DNA of 55,661 nucleotides from GCA-2733415 sp965178635 (GCA_965178635.1 CBCXVT010000004.1:1-55661), one strand, 5' to 3'; positions 44,716-54,350 are shown, counted from the first letter of the stretch. The notes: a model not told the origin generated them from the sequence alone. Made by a program: numbers and translations.

Positions 44716-47700
44716 TTATTCTTTTGTTATCTTAACTGTTGATTGATGCCTTACATCTTTAATTGTCACAAAATAAACTCCTGTAGATAACTGGCCTATA
44801 TTTAAGCTTAATTTATTGTTTGAATTATGATTAACACTAACAGATTTAGTTAAAACTCTTCCTGCAATATCAAAAACACTCACTTTTACATTATCAAGGT
44901 TATTTGAACTTCCAATGTTTAATAGCCCGTTAGTTGGGTTTGGATAAACACTTAAGTTATCGAATTCATTTTCATTTACACTTAATGACGGATCAATATT
45001 TACTGTAAAGGTTACAGTTTCTGAAGTATTAAAACATGTGTAGTCAAAAAGTCCTTGAACAGTCCATGCCCCTTCAACTGCAGTATCATTATCAACAATA
45101 TTTGTAAAACTTACAGTATCTGTTGTATACTGCGTTCCATTCGGAGACGTCCACAACAATGACCCTGCAAATGAAGTTGGTAAGTTTAAATCTAAATCAT
45201 TCCCTGGCGCAATAGCAATTGTTGCCCCATCAATGAATGATGTATATGGTCCGGAGTTTTCAGAATACTGTGTTTCACCACCACCTAAATATGGGTTATA
45301 TGCATTCACCGTAATATTTACAACCAAATCTTTACTAGAATCTCCTCCTGGAGTTACTGTAATTGTATGGTTACCTGGCGCTAAGTTAGACACATTCATA
45401 GTTACCAACCCAGTATCACTAATTGTAGTTGGCGAGAACGATACTGTTGAACCACCTGGGTTTCCAGAAGCAGCAAATCCTACATCTGTATTCCATCCGT
45501 TTTGAGCATTAAATACTAAATCAAAATCTAAACTTCCGCCTTCACAAACTTCAGTCGGGCCACCTATAGTCATTACATAATCTGCACTACAAGCTGAAGG
45601 GTTTGTATAATCGTGCATTCCGTCTGAGGTACTATTTACAAATCCCTGGTCAGCATTTTCTCCTAAACCTCTTCTCGCAAAAGCACCCCAAATAGCACAT
45701 TGGTTAGCTCCGCCGAATAATGTTTGATCTGCTAATAAAATAGCATCTCTACCGTTTACAAATCCAGGCTGACAAGGAGTAGTTTTCATTGCCTCTACAA
45801 TTAATTTTAATGCTACAATATTACCTTCTGTTCCGTTAACATCATATATATCTGAATTGAATCCATGAATTGCAATTAAATCCCAAGTCAAATCCCATAA
45901 CATACCTGCCCAAACTGAACCAACACCATGTGGAATAGAATAAGTTGTATTTGCTGTATCAGCTCTTAAAGTTTCATAAGTCATTGGGTTGTTTGCTATA
46001 TCTCCTGAATATGGAGCTGGTCTAATCCCTTGTCCGTCTGGAGCTTGCCCAACAACAAATGTTCCTGTACCAGACATATTTATACCGTTATCTACATTCT
46101 TTAATAACAAGATTTTTCCTATATAATCTCCCCAACCTTCTCCCATGGATTCAGTTGCGCTTACACAGCTCGTATTATTTCGACCCCCTACTAATCTCTT
46201 GTTAATTCCATGACCAAATTCATGAGCAATTACACCATTATCAAAATCACCATCTATATTTACAAATGGTTGCCTTGCATTTAGAGTTGCATTTACTGTT
46301 TCCATATTCATTTGGTTTACTAGAATATCACCATCAGCTTGATTTAAACTATAAGTTGGCACAGTAACTGTACCGTCTGCTGTGGTACCACCCATAAGAA
46401 TATCGCCTGCTACATTATTAAGAATCAATACAGCAACTGCACCTTCATTTTGAGCTTTAACTGCTTTAGAAACAAAACTACAATCACCTCTTCTTATTAC
46501 TGCAATATTACCATTCATACTTGCTCCATTAGTTGCAGCTTGGCATAAATCATCAAAAGGGGATGTAGCATCTTCCGCAAGTACCAAATCTGCAGTAATT
46601 GTGCTACTAGGAATGATATGACCAGGAGCATCAAAATTATTATCTAAGGCTGGGTAAACACCTGCTATTGCTGTATTGTTTACCTCAAATAGCGGCCCAG
46701 AATTTGGGTCATACGCTCCTTGATCCCATAAATACATTTGCATTCTTGGGTTATTGTTGAAAGCATTGTCATTTGGTGTTCCAAAATTTGCATTATTTGT
46801 ACCTCCACCATCTTGTGCCTCTGCTAGAACCGGATCACCTCCATTTCCTCCTAAGCCATAATTTTGCTCTTGAAAATTACCAGATGCTTCATCAAAACCG
46901 TATAAATAATATATATCATGTACTACATTAGACATGTAGAATAAGTTAGTTACTGCTGAATCAATATAAGTACTAGCTGCCACACTCGGCCCTCCATATG
47001 CATAATCAAACACTAACCCTGTACTACTTTGGTCAGTTGTTGGCCCATTATTACTCGGGTTACTTGAGTCATCATAAGCTAAAACGTTATTCCCTCCTGT
47101 ATCAGTCCTAGCAGCCCCATCATTATGCCATCCATTAGGCGAAGCAGTTGAATGAGCTGGATTAACAATTAATTCAAAATCTCCATGATTAGGACTTTCA
47201 ACATAATATGGCAAAACTCTATATGAAGGGACCATTATTGATGTCGTATTTTTCACATCTTTAGAATCTTGAGCAAAGAAATCAAAATCATTATGAGTTG
47301 AGTGTGAAGCATGGATTGCCATACTCTCTCCGAATGAACACGAAGTCATCCAATCATTTTTACTTAAATAATCACCTGTTGCGGCATCTATTCTTATATT
47401 CCACCAATGTGGTTGCTCTTTTAATTCTAAATTAACATTCCAAGCTAATTTTAAATTATCATCATCTGTATTTTCATATACTAACTCAACACTAACCTCA
47501 CTTCGAGTAGCATCAATTGAATTAAAAACAACCCTGTTTTCAGATTTATCAATAGCTCTCAAATCACTATTTGATTTAATATTTAAATACGCTAAAGCCT
47601 TGTTCACAGCTTCTTTAGTACTTATATTCGGTATACTTATATTAGCTTTAGCAACAACATCTTTAATAAACTCAATATTATTAAGTGTTCCCACACCATT

Positions 47701-47961
47701 ATTCACATTTATATTTGCTATCGCATTTCTAATCTCTACATTATTATGTGTCTGTACAACATAGTAATACCAAACATCCTTATTTAATGACGATGCATCA
47801 CTTTGTATTTTCCAATTAGAAATATCATTGGATTGATATCCTTTTTCAAATTAGCCATCTAAAGCATTTTGTAGAACATTTAGGTCTACATTACTCCTGT
47901 TGTTTTGTGCCGTAATTATATTAATTGCAAAAAACAGCAATAAATAGTAAGCTTTTTTCAT
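44716..47961 (-). pseudogene. M36 (fungalysin) metallopeptidase with PA and T9SS sorting domains, stop codon at position 37
   Basis: The full frame runs from the ATG at 47961 (MKKAYYLLLFFAINIITAQ, a clear signal peptide) for 1081 codons, but codon 37 is TAA (47853-47851). No frameshift is needed: the frame continues FEKGYQSNDISNWKIQ directly after the stop. The rest is an N-terminal FTP-like propeptide, the M36 catalytic domain with zinc motif VIAHEFGHGINKRL near residue 580 and SMGEGWGDYIG. A PA domain (about 460-560; NIAVIRRGDCSFVSKAVKAQ) lies inside the catalytic region, and Ig-like C-terminal modules and a T9SS sorting domain (LSVYPNPTNGLLNI ... VKITKE) complete it. Internal initiation (for example at 47706) would give a protein without signal peptide, unable to reach the T9SS. 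Either a point sequencing error or a recent null mutation. Confidence 0.85.
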
Positions 47962-48117
47962 AAGTCAGTTTAGTTTAGAGGGGTTAATCGCACTAATATA
48001 ATAAAAAAAAGCAAACTCAAGTTAATCTTATGTACTTAGTAGAATGAACGTTATTAATTAATAATTTTACTTCAATATTATTCATTGTACATTTGGAACT
48101 CTAAAATTGACAATAAA

Positions 48118-49056
48118 ATGACCATTTTACACATCGATTCTAATCACGATCTATTGATTAAACAATTAGCAAGTTTAGGACATATTAACCATGAGGATTA
48201 CAACTCTTCAAAAACTAATGTGGAAACCAAGATTCATCAATATGATGGAATTGTCATTAGAAGTCGGTTTAAAATTGACAAACAGTTTATTGACAAAGCT
48301 GTAAACTTAAAATTTATTGCAAGAGTTGGTGCCGGACTGGAAAGTATAGATTGTGACTATGCAGAAAGTAAAGGTATCACGTTAATTGCTGCTCCAGAAG
48401 GTAACAGAAATGCTGTTGGAGAACACGCTTTGGGAATGTTGCTCTCATTATTTAATAAACTAAACAAAGCAGATAAAGAAATAAGGCAAGGAAAATGGTT
48501 GCGTGAAGATAATCGCGGAATTGAACTTGATGGAAAAACAATAGGGTTAATCGGTTACGGAAACATGGGAAAATCTTTTGCAAAAAAACTACGTGGTTTT
48601 GATGTGTCTGTAATATGTTACGATATAAAACCAAATATTGGTGACGACAACTGCAAACAAGTTTCATTAGATGAGTTACAACACCAATCAGATGTTATTA
48701 GTATTCACACCCCTTTTAACGAACTGTCTCATAATATGATTAATGCTGAGTTCATAAACAACTGCAAAAAACCTTTTTGGTTCATTAATACAGCGCGAGG
48801 TTCTGCGGTTGTTACAGAAGATCTTACTTCTGCATTAGAGTCTGGCAAAATTCTTGGTGCAGGTTTAGATGTTTTAGAATACGAGAAAGGCTCTTTTGAA
48901 AACTTATTCGAAAATAAAAGCTTACCAAAAGCTTTTGAATATCTTATCAATGCAGAAAACGTAATCTTATCACCTCATGTGGCTGGATGGACAGTTGAAA
49001 GCAAAGCGAAATTAGCACAAACTATAGTTGATAAAATTAAAAAACACTTTCACTAA
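48118..49056 (+). CDS. D-isomer-specific 2-hydroxyacid dehydrogenase
   Basis: A 312-residue NAD-dependent enzyme related to D-3-phosphoglycerate dehydrogenase (SerA, catalytic part only, no ACT domain). NAD loop: IGLIGYGNMGKSFAKKLRGF followed by an acidic residue at CYD. Catalytic residues appear in FINTARGSAVVTEDL (Arg), the Asp/Glu region LDVLEYE, and SPHVAGWT (His). The ATG at 48118 (MTILHIDSNHDLL) is preferred to the in-frame ATG at 48085. Probably acts on a D-2-hydroxy acid; a serine-pathway role is possible but no ser genes are adjacent. Confidence 0.87.
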   Translation: MTILHIDSNHDLLIKQLASLGHINHEDYNSSKTNVETKIHQYDGIVIRSRFKIDKQFIDKAVNLKFIARVGAGLESIDCDYAESKGITLIAAPEGNRNAVGEHALGMLLSLFNKLNKADKEIRQGKWLREDNRGIELDGKTIGLIGYGNMGKSFAKKLRGFDVSVICYDIKPNIGDDNCKQVSLDELQHQSDVISIHTPFNELSHNMINAEFINNCKKPFWFINTARGSAVVTEDLTSALESGKILGAGLDVLEYEKGSFENLFENKSLPKAFEYLINAENVILSPHVAGWTVESKAKLAQTIVDKIKKHFH

Positions 49057-49065
49057 GCTATTAAT

Positions 49066-49096
49066 TTTGAAATCCGTTTGTAATCCTTTAGATTTA
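49066..49096 (+). promoter_or_regulatory. Candidate Bacteroidota promoter before the VOC gene
   Basis: TTTG (49066-49069), a 19-base spacer, then TAGATTTA (49089-49096), one mismatch from TAnnTTTG. The VOC gene ATG follows 22 bases later. The spacing match makes it credible despite the final A. Confidence 0.45.
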
Positions 49097-49118
49097 TAAA
49101 CTCTAACAAAAGACTAAC

Positions 49119-49505
49119 ATGAAAAAAAGAGTCACAGGCATTGGCGGCGTTTTCTTTAAATCTGAAAATCCAACCGAAACAAAAAATTGGTATAAAAATC
49201 ATTTAGGCTTAAATACTGATGATTATGGTTGTACATTTTGGTGGAAAGACTCCGAAGGTAATGATGCTACTACACAATGGAGCCCCTTCAAAAAAAATAC
49301 AACCTATTTTGAACCAAGTAAAAAAGACTTTATGATGAATTTTAGAGTTCATGATTTAAAAGCGCTTTTAGAAGTATTGAAAAAAGAAGGTGTTACTGTA
49401 GTGGGGGAAATTGAGGAATACGATTATGGGAAATTTGGCTGGATACTTGATCCTGATGGAAACAAAGTTGAACTCTGGGAACCAATTGATAAAGCATTTA
49501 AATAA
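49119..49505 (+). CDS. VOC (glyoxalase/bleomycin-resistance fold) protein
   Basis: A 128-residue single-module vicinal-oxygen-chelate protein: GIGGVFFKSENPTETKNWY at the start, then LGLNTDDYGCTFWW, and MNFRVHDLKALLEVLKKEGV with GKFGWILDPDGNKVELWEP at the end. The terminal Glu of the VELWEP motif is the usual metal ligand. The substrate is unknown; a lactoylglutathione lyase label would go beyond the evidence. It is followed after 16 bases by the TM2 gene. Confidence 0.87.
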   Translation: MKKRVTGIGGVFFKSENPTETKNWYKNHLGLNTDDYGCTFWWKDSEGNDATTQWSPFKKNTTYFEPSKKDFMMNFRVHDLKALLEVLKKEGVTVVGEIEEYDYGKFGWILDPDGNKVELWEPIDKAFK

Positions 49506-49521
49506 ACATTAAAATAGTTAC

Positions 49522-49815
49522 ATGGAAATAGTAGACGAAAACGGAAATACAATACATCAGAACCCTAACAACTTAGAAAGTAAACGTGTTATTGCCGGGA
49601 TATTAGGAATATTATTAAGCCCATTGGGGATACATAAATTTATACTTGGATACAAAAAAGAAGGCTTGATTATGCTTTTAGTATCAGTTTTAACTTGTGG
49701 TATTGGCGCTGGAGTAATGAGTATTATAGGATTAATTGAGGGTATTATTTACCTGACTAAATCTGACGAAGAATTTATTCAAACATATCAGGTTAACCAT
49801 AAAGGTTGGTTCTAA
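49522..49815 (+). CDS. TM2 domain protein
   Basis: A 97-residue protein with a short hydrophilic N terminus and a TM2 domain: two membrane helices, the first beginning VIAGILGILLSPLGIHKFILGY and the second around LMLLVSVLTCGIGAGVMSIIGLIEGI in two halves, linked by the conserved short turn with KKEG. TM2 proteins are small membrane proteins of unknown function. Probably co-transcribed with the VOC gene; a hairpin follows. Confidence 0.85.
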   Translation: MEIVDENGNTIHQNPNNLESKRVIAGILGILLSPLGIHKFILGYKKEGLIMLLVSVLTCGIGAGVMSIIGLIEGIIYLTKSDEEFIQTYQVNHKGWF

Positions 49816-49823
49816 AACAACTT

Positions 49824-49856
49824 AAAAACTCATTTTTTATGAAGTGAGTTTTTTTA
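49824..49856 (+). terminator. Terminator after the TM2 gene
   Basis: AAAAACTCA and TGAGTTTTT pair around a 12-base loop and lead into a T-rich run. It separates the VOC-TM2 pair from the ars genes. Confidence 0.7.
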
Positions 49857-49874
49857 TTTCAACTTATCATCGTA

Positions 49875-49886
49875 ATATTGCAATAT
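49875..49886. promoter_or_regulatory. Candidate ArsR operator overlapping the arsR promoter
   Basis: ATATTGCAATAT is a perfect 12-base palindrome ending 12 bases before the arsR ATG. It overlaps TAATATTG (49873-49880), a one-mismatch -7 element. ArsR repressors usually bind a dyad at their own promoter, so autoregulation is the natural reading; binding is inferred. Confidence 0.5.
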
Positions 49887-49898
49887 ATAATTATTATA

Positions 49899-50222
49899 AT
49901 GGGACTTACAAAAACACAAATATTTACAGAAACCCAAAATAACTTGGCAACTTTATGCAAAGTTTTAGGACATCCTGCACGCATTGCAATATTGCAGTAC
50001 ATCAGTAATCAGCAATCATGTATTTGCAATGATTTGGTTGAGGAAATTGGTTTAGCACAAGCAACAATCTCTCAGCATTTAAAAGAATTAAAAAAAATTG
50101 ATCTAATTCAAGGAGAAATTGAAGGCAAAAAAATGTGCTACTGCATTAACATAAAACAATGGAACATAGTAAAGCAACAACTAGACACCTTTTTTATAAC
50201 TACTAAACAAAACTGCTGTTAA
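49899..50222 (+). CDS. arsR: ArsR family metalloid-responsive repressor
   Basis: A 107-residue winged-helix repressor: LATLCKVLGHPARIAILQYI, then the Cys-x-Cys sensor-like SCICNDLVEEIG (Cys41, Cys43) at the start of the DNA-binding helix pair, ATISQHLKELKKIDLIQ (recognition helix), and the wing GEIEGKKMCYCIN. It ends in a Cys-Cys pair. Cysteines in this arrangement fit arsenite or antimonite sensing. Start: the ATG at 49899 (MGLTKTQIF); an in-frame ATG at 49878 would swallow the operator. It leads a three-gene cluster with DUF6428 and arsC. Confidence 0.88.
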   Translation: MGLTKTQIFTETQNNLATLCKVLGHPARIAILQYISNQQSCICNDLVEEIGLAQATISQHLKELKKIDLIQGEIEGKKMCYCINIKQWNIVKQQLDTFFITTKQNCC

Positions 50223-50240
50223 TTATTAAACACAAGACAA

Positions 50241-50726
50241 ATGAAAACGAACGAATTTTTATCATTACTAGACACCCATAAAGAAAAAGCATTATTATTT
50301 GAATATGCACCAAACCTATTAGTTGGCGCTAATTATCACATTACAGAAGTAAAACACTTAACAATTGACTCTGTTGATTGTGGCGCACAAACAGATGCTT
50401 GGAAAGAAACTATTATTCAACTTTGGGAAAGCCCTGACGAGTTAGGAAAAACTGAGTACATGACAGCTTATAAAGCAATAGCTATATTTAATAAGGTAGC
50501 GAAAATGAAAACGTTTATATCAGACGCTGAAGCAAAAATAGAATACAGCAACGCAACATTTCATACAGCTCAATTATTTATTAATGATTACGTAATAAAT
50601 GGCAATAATTTGATTATTAAGTTAGCCATAGAACAAACAGACTGTAAGGCAAAAGAACTGTGTGGTGTACCAGAAAAAACTGAAGAACCTAACCTAAGCT
50701 GTTCACCAACATCTGGATGTTGTTAA
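50241..50726 (+). CDS. DUF6428 family protein of the ars cluster
   Basis: A 161-residue soluble protein, 18 bases after arsR. Its type regularly sits between arsR and arsC in Bacteroidota. Features seen: TNEFLSLLDTHKEKALLFEY, YHITEVKHLTIDSVDCGAQ, a central IQLWESPDE, and a Cys-rich tail (DCKAKELC and CSPTSGCC) with six cysteines in the last 35 residues, which could bind arsenite or another metalloid. No enzyme motif was recognised. Function unknown. Confidence 0.75.
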   Translation: MKTNEFLSLLDTHKEKALLFEYAPNLLVGANYHITEVKHLTIDSVDCGAQTDAWKETIIQLWESPDELGKTEYMTAYKAIAIFNKVAKMKTFISDAEAKIEYSNATFHTAQLFINDYVINGNNLIIKLAIEQTDCKAKELCGVPEKTEEPNLSCSPTSGCC

Positions 50727-50745
50727 TTTTAAACCATATATATTT

Positions 50746-51162
50746 ATGAAAAATGTATTAGTACTTTGTACAGGAAACTCATGTAGAAGTCAGATGGCAC
50801 ATGGCTATTTAAATCATTTCGGAAATGATAAAGCAAATTTTTATAGTGCAGGAATCCAAACTCATGGAGTAAATCCTAAAGCTATTGCTATCATGAAAGA
50901 AGATGGTGTTCACATTTCAAATCATACCTCAAATTTAATTACTGAATATGATAATGTACAGTTTGACTATATCATAACTGTTTGTGATCATGCCAATGAA
51001 AACTGTCCGTTCATACCAAGTAAAAATGCTGTTAGATTACACCATAACTTCTTTGACCCATCAAAAATTGAAGGCACACAAGAAGATACTCATGATGCGT
51101 TTGAAAAAGCCAGAAATGAAATAAAAGACTACTGTAATACCTTTGTAAAAGAACATTTATAA
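50746..51162 (+). CDS. arsC: Arsenate reductase, LMW-phosphatase (thioredoxin-coupled) type
   Basis: A 138-residue low-molecular-weight tyrosine-phosphatase fold that reduces arsenate to arsenite. The P-loop CTGNSCRS holds Cys8 and Arg14 (CX5R). Two further cysteines at 80 and 87 (TVCDHANENCPF) keep the 7-residue spacing and 72-residue distance of the S. aureus ArsC redox triad (Cys10, Cys82, Cys89). This supports an arsenate reductase over a protein phosphatase. Last gene of the cluster: no arsenite pump follows, because the next gene is on the other strand. Confidence 0.9.
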   Translation: MKNVLVLCTGNSCRSQMAHGYLNHFGNDKANFYSAGIQTHGVNPKAIAIMKEDGVHISNHTSNLITEYDNVQFDYIITVCDHANENCPFIPSKNAVRLHHNFFDPSKIEGTQEDTHDAFEKARNEIKDYCNTFVKEHL

Positions 51163-51192
51163 GAAATCAAAAAACGGGAATTAGAAGCAATT

Positions 51193-53016
51193 TTAGTTTC
51201 CGTTACTTTCCATAAATTTACGCTCCAACTCAGCTTGAAACTCCTCCATAACCGGACGAACAGTACTTTCAGGTAAATCAGCAATCTTAATATACATCAA
51301 TCCATCTACGGCGTTATTAAATAACGGATCAACATTAAAAGCGATAACTTTTGCGTTTTGTTTGATGTACTTTTTTAATAAAACAGGAATCCTTAACCCT
51401 GGTTCCAACTCATCAATCACACGATCAAACTTATTTAAGTCAGCTTTTGTAGCGTCAAAAACAAAGTCTTTATCGGCATCTTTTAACTGAACTTTAAATT
51501 CTTTTTTAGGGCGAATATATTGTGCCACATACGGATCATAATAATGCGATTTCATAAACTCAATCATCAAAGATTTTGAAAAAGATGAAAACTGATTACT
51601 AATACTTACACCCCCTATTAAATATTTATGTTCCGGAAAACGTAATGTGGTGTGCACAATTCCTTTCCAAAGCAAGAATAAAGGCATTGGTTTTTGTTGG
51701 TACTCTTTAATGATAAATGCGCGTCCCATTTCAATAGATTCACTCATCATACCATACAATTCTGGTTCAAACCTAAACAAGTCTTGTAAATAAAAGCCAT
51801 CAATACCATACTTGGAAAATATCTTAGACCCTAAGCCCATTCTATAAGCTCCAGCTATTTTTTTAGCAGCATTATCCCATAAAAACATATGATGGTAGTA
51901 GCTGTCACAAGAATCTAAATCGATTGCATTGTTTGTTCCTTCACCAATTTCTCTGAAAGTAATTTCTCGTAATCGTCCTAACTCTTTTAAAATATTTGGA
52001 ATCTTATCTGCAGATACCAAAAACACTTCGTAATTCTTGCTTTCTAATAATCTACAATCATAACCGCGCAGGTTTTCAACCTCCTGTTCAATCAATTCAG
52101 AACTAATAGATGTAACAATCTTTTTAGGTACAGAAGACGGCGTTATAGTTTTTTTAAGAGTTGATGTTGCAGCATCTTTTAAAGACACTTGCTCCTTTTC
52201 ATAAGGGTTAGCCAACATGTATGTTTTCTTCCTAATAAATTCTGTAAATTCTGCAAGATCTTTATGCTCATCTTGGTCTTTAACCTGAATAGCTTTTCCA
52301 ATTCTTATTTTTACAACTCTATGACGTTGTGTTAAAACTTCAGACGGTAATTTTGCAGATCGTAATACCCCACTAATGTTAGATAATTTATAGAAAAAAC
52401 TACTATTCTTAGCATGAAAGTATATTGGCAATATTGGCACTTGCGCTTTTTGAATTAACTTCATTGCAGCTGGTTCCCATTGCTTGTCAACTACTAAATC
52501 ACCTTCTTTTTTTGTAGACACTTCTCCAGCAGGAAATATCCCTAAAGGTGCTTCAGATCTTATATGAGAAATTGCTTGTTTAAATCCTGCCAAACTAGAT
52601 TTTATATCTTTTCTATCTTCAAAAGGATTCACCGGCATGATATAAGGTTTCATTGGCGCTATTCTGTGCAATAAAAAATTGGCCATTATTTTGTAATCCG
52701 AACGTTGTTCTAAAATTATTTTCAACAATAAAATACCATCAATTCCTCCTAACGGATGATTAGACACCGTAACAAATGCACCTTCTTTTGGTATTCTTTT
52801 TAAGTCAGCTTCAGGTATTTCAAATTTAATTTGAAACTCCGTTAAAATAGCCGTTAAGAACTCTACATCTTTTAAATGCTTGTTCTTGTCATAGAACTTA
52901 TTAATGACATCTATTCTAAGAATCTTAATTAAAAACCATCCAATAAAAGTCCCGATAAATCCTAATTTATCAAGGTTGATTGCTTTTGCTAATTCTTTTG
53001 AAGTTACTAATCCCAT
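51193..53016 (-). CDS. OlsF-like bifunctional acyltransferase (PlsC-type plus GNAT/OlsB-type)
   Basis: A 607-residue two-domain protein. The N-terminal half (about 60-275) is a PlsC-type acyltransferase with SNHPLGGIDGILLL (a variant of the NHx4D box), PVNPFEDRKDIKSS and GIFPAGEVST. The C-terminal half (about 310-590) is a GNAT-like acyl-ACP N-acyltransferase related to OlsB/hemolysin: LGRLREITFREIGEGTNNA, then DLDSCDSYYHHMFLWD and IEMGRAFIIKEYQQKP. This layout matches OlsF, which makes ornithine or related aminolipids in Flavobacterium johnsoniae and Serratia; the amino-acid substrate here is not shown by sequence. An inverted repeat lies upstream. Confidence 0.83.
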   Translation of the reverse strand: MGLVTSKELAKAINLDKLGFIGTFIGWFLIKILRIDVINKFYDKNKHLKDVEFLTAILTEFQIKFEIPEADLKRIPKEGAFVTVSNHPLGGIDGILLLKIILEQRSDYKIMANFLLHRIAPMKPYIMPVNPFEDRKDIKSSLAGFKQAISHIRSEAPLGIFPAGEVSTKKEGDLVVDKQWEPAAMKLIQKAQVPILPIYFHAKNSSFFYKLSNISGVLRSAKLPSEVLTQRHRVVKIRIGKAIQVKDQDEHKDLAEFTEFIRKKTYMLANPYEKEQVSLKDAATSTLKKTITPSSVPKKIVTSISSELIEQEVENLRGYDCRLLESKNYEVFLVSADKIPNILKELGRLREITFREIGEGTNNAIDLDSCDSYYHHMFLWDNAAKKIAGAYRMGLGSKIFSKYGIDGFYLQDLFRFEPELYGMMSESIEMGRAFIIKEYQQKPMPLFLLWKGIVHTTLRFPEHKYLIGGVSISNQFSSFSKSLMIEFMKSHYYDPYVAQYIRPKKEFKVQLKDADKDFVFDATKADLNKFDRVIDELEPGLRIPVLLKKYIKQNAKVIAFNVDPLFNNAVDGLMYIKIADLPESTVRPVMEEFQAELERKFMESNGN

Positions 53017-53040
53017 TATTATTATTGACTAATTATCAAA

Positions 53041-53059
53041 TGTACTTAAAAAAAGTACA
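53041..53059. repeat. Inverted repeat between aspartokinase and the OlsF-like gene
   Basis: TGTACTT and AAGTACA form a 7-base perfect inverted repeat around five A bases. It is 25 bases upstream of the OlsF-like gene and 37 beyond the aspartokinase stop. It could be a weak terminator (on the minus strand the T5 is in the loop, not after the stem) or an operator; I cannot decide. Confidence 0.35.
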
Positions 53060-53095
53060 GCTTTATATATTGATAAACTAATGTGTTATAAAAAA

Positions 53096-54349
53096 TTACC
53101 CTTTTGTTATAACTTGTAAGGTTTTTCTATTCTCTTGTTTAAACAAAACTTCTTTATTGTTAACTACTTGCGCTAAAGAGGTGTCATTGAAATGCCTTAT
53201 CGTATACAAAGACACGTCAGAGTTACTGGTTACTCTATATTTTGAACGCAATACTTGTAGTATGTCATTAAGGTTACCATAAGTGTCATTTGCACAAACC
53301 GTAAAACTAATTGCCGAATTTTGAATGACATCAACTTTTAATTTATACTGATGTAATAACGCAAATATATCGCTGATATTTTCTTCTACGATAAATGAAA
53401 AATCTAAAGATGATAAGGATATTAACACTTGATTTTTCTTAACGATGAAACACGGTACAAATGGCTCTAATTGTTTGCCTTTACTCACACATGTTCCGTT
53501 AGCCTCTGGGTTTAAAAAAGACTTAACATATAACGGTATTTCTTTACGTTGCAATGGTTGCAACGTTTTTGGGTGAATTACTGACGCTCCATAAAAAGCC
53601 AATTCAATGGCTTCTTCATAAGAGATTTGATGTAATAATTCCGTATTTTCAAAATACCTCGGATCAGCATTTAAAACCCCAGGAACATCTTTCCAAATGG
53701 TCACATTTGTAGCATTCAAGCAATAAGCAAAAATAGCAGCTGTATAATCACTCCCTTCTCTACCTAAAGTTGTGGTGTTGTTATTTTTATCAGAACCTAA
53801 AAACCCTTGTGTGATTGTTAGTGTTTTTCTGTTAACTTTTGATGTGATATTTTTCTGAGTGATTTCCCAGTTCACATTAGCGTCTCGGTATTTGTCGTCA
53901 GTTTTTATAACATATCTAACATCGAGCCATTCGTTTTCAATATGTACTTCAGATAAATAATTTGAAATTATCGTTGTTGACAACAACTCACCAAAACTTA
54001 CTACTTGATCATATACAAAGCTATAATTTGGTGATTTGTTTCTGCTTAAAAACCCTTTTAAATCTTCATATAATTCTTGAGTTTTTTTATAAACTTTATG
54101 TGATTTATTTGGAAACAGTTCTACTAAAATTGCATTGTGAAAATCAACAACTTCGGTTATTGTGTTCTTTAGCTCTTCCTTGTTTTTGAAATAATTATCA
54201 ACTACCGACTCGAGTTTGTTGGTCATTTTCCCCATAGCAGAAACGACCATAACTATTTCTTGACGCCCTACTTTTTCAAGAACGGCAACACAATTTTTTA
54301 CTCCAGCTGCATCTTTTACAGAAGCCCCTCCGAATTTAAATACACGCAT
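53096..54349 (-). CDS. lysC: Aspartate kinase, monofunctional
   Basis: Phosphorylates aspartate, the first step toward lysine, threonine and methionine. The 417-residue protein begins MRVFKFGGASVKDA (the KFGGxS nucleotide motif). It has VVSAMGKMTNKLE, the TLGREGSDYTAAIFA block typical of aspartokinase, and IWKDVPGVLNADPR, followed by a regulatory region of ACT type (about 305-400) that should sense an end product. No homoserine dehydrogenase is fused. Its ATG lies one base after the stop of the frame-corrected GNAT gene, so the two form a tight operon. Confidence 0.93.
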   Translation of the reverse strand: MRVFKFGGASVKDAAGVKNCVAVLEKVGRQEIVMVVSAMGKMTNKLESVVDNYFKNKEELKNTITEVVDFHNAILVELFPNKSHKVYKKTQELYEDLKGFLSRNKSPNYSFVYDQVVSFGELLSTTIISNYLSEVHIENEWLDVRYVIKTDDKYRDANVNWEITQKNITSKVNRKTLTITQGFLGSDKNNNTTTLGREGSDYTAAIFAYCLNATNVTIWKDVPGVLNADPRYFENTELLHQISYEEAIELAFYGASVIHPKTLQPLQRKEIPLYVKSFLNPEANGTCVSKGKQLEPFVPCFIVKKNQVLISLSSLDFSFIVEENISDIFALLHQYKLKVDVIQNSAISFTVCANDTYGNLNDILQVLRSKYRVTSNSDVSLYTIRHFNDTSLAQVVNNKEVLFKQENRKTLQVITKG

Positions 54350-54350
54350 A

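Noticed and set aside
44716..47706. M36 peptidase gene starting at 47,706
   Set aside because: That start lacks a signal peptide and begins inside the propeptide; the same frame continues upstream through one stop to a proper signal peptide at 47,961.
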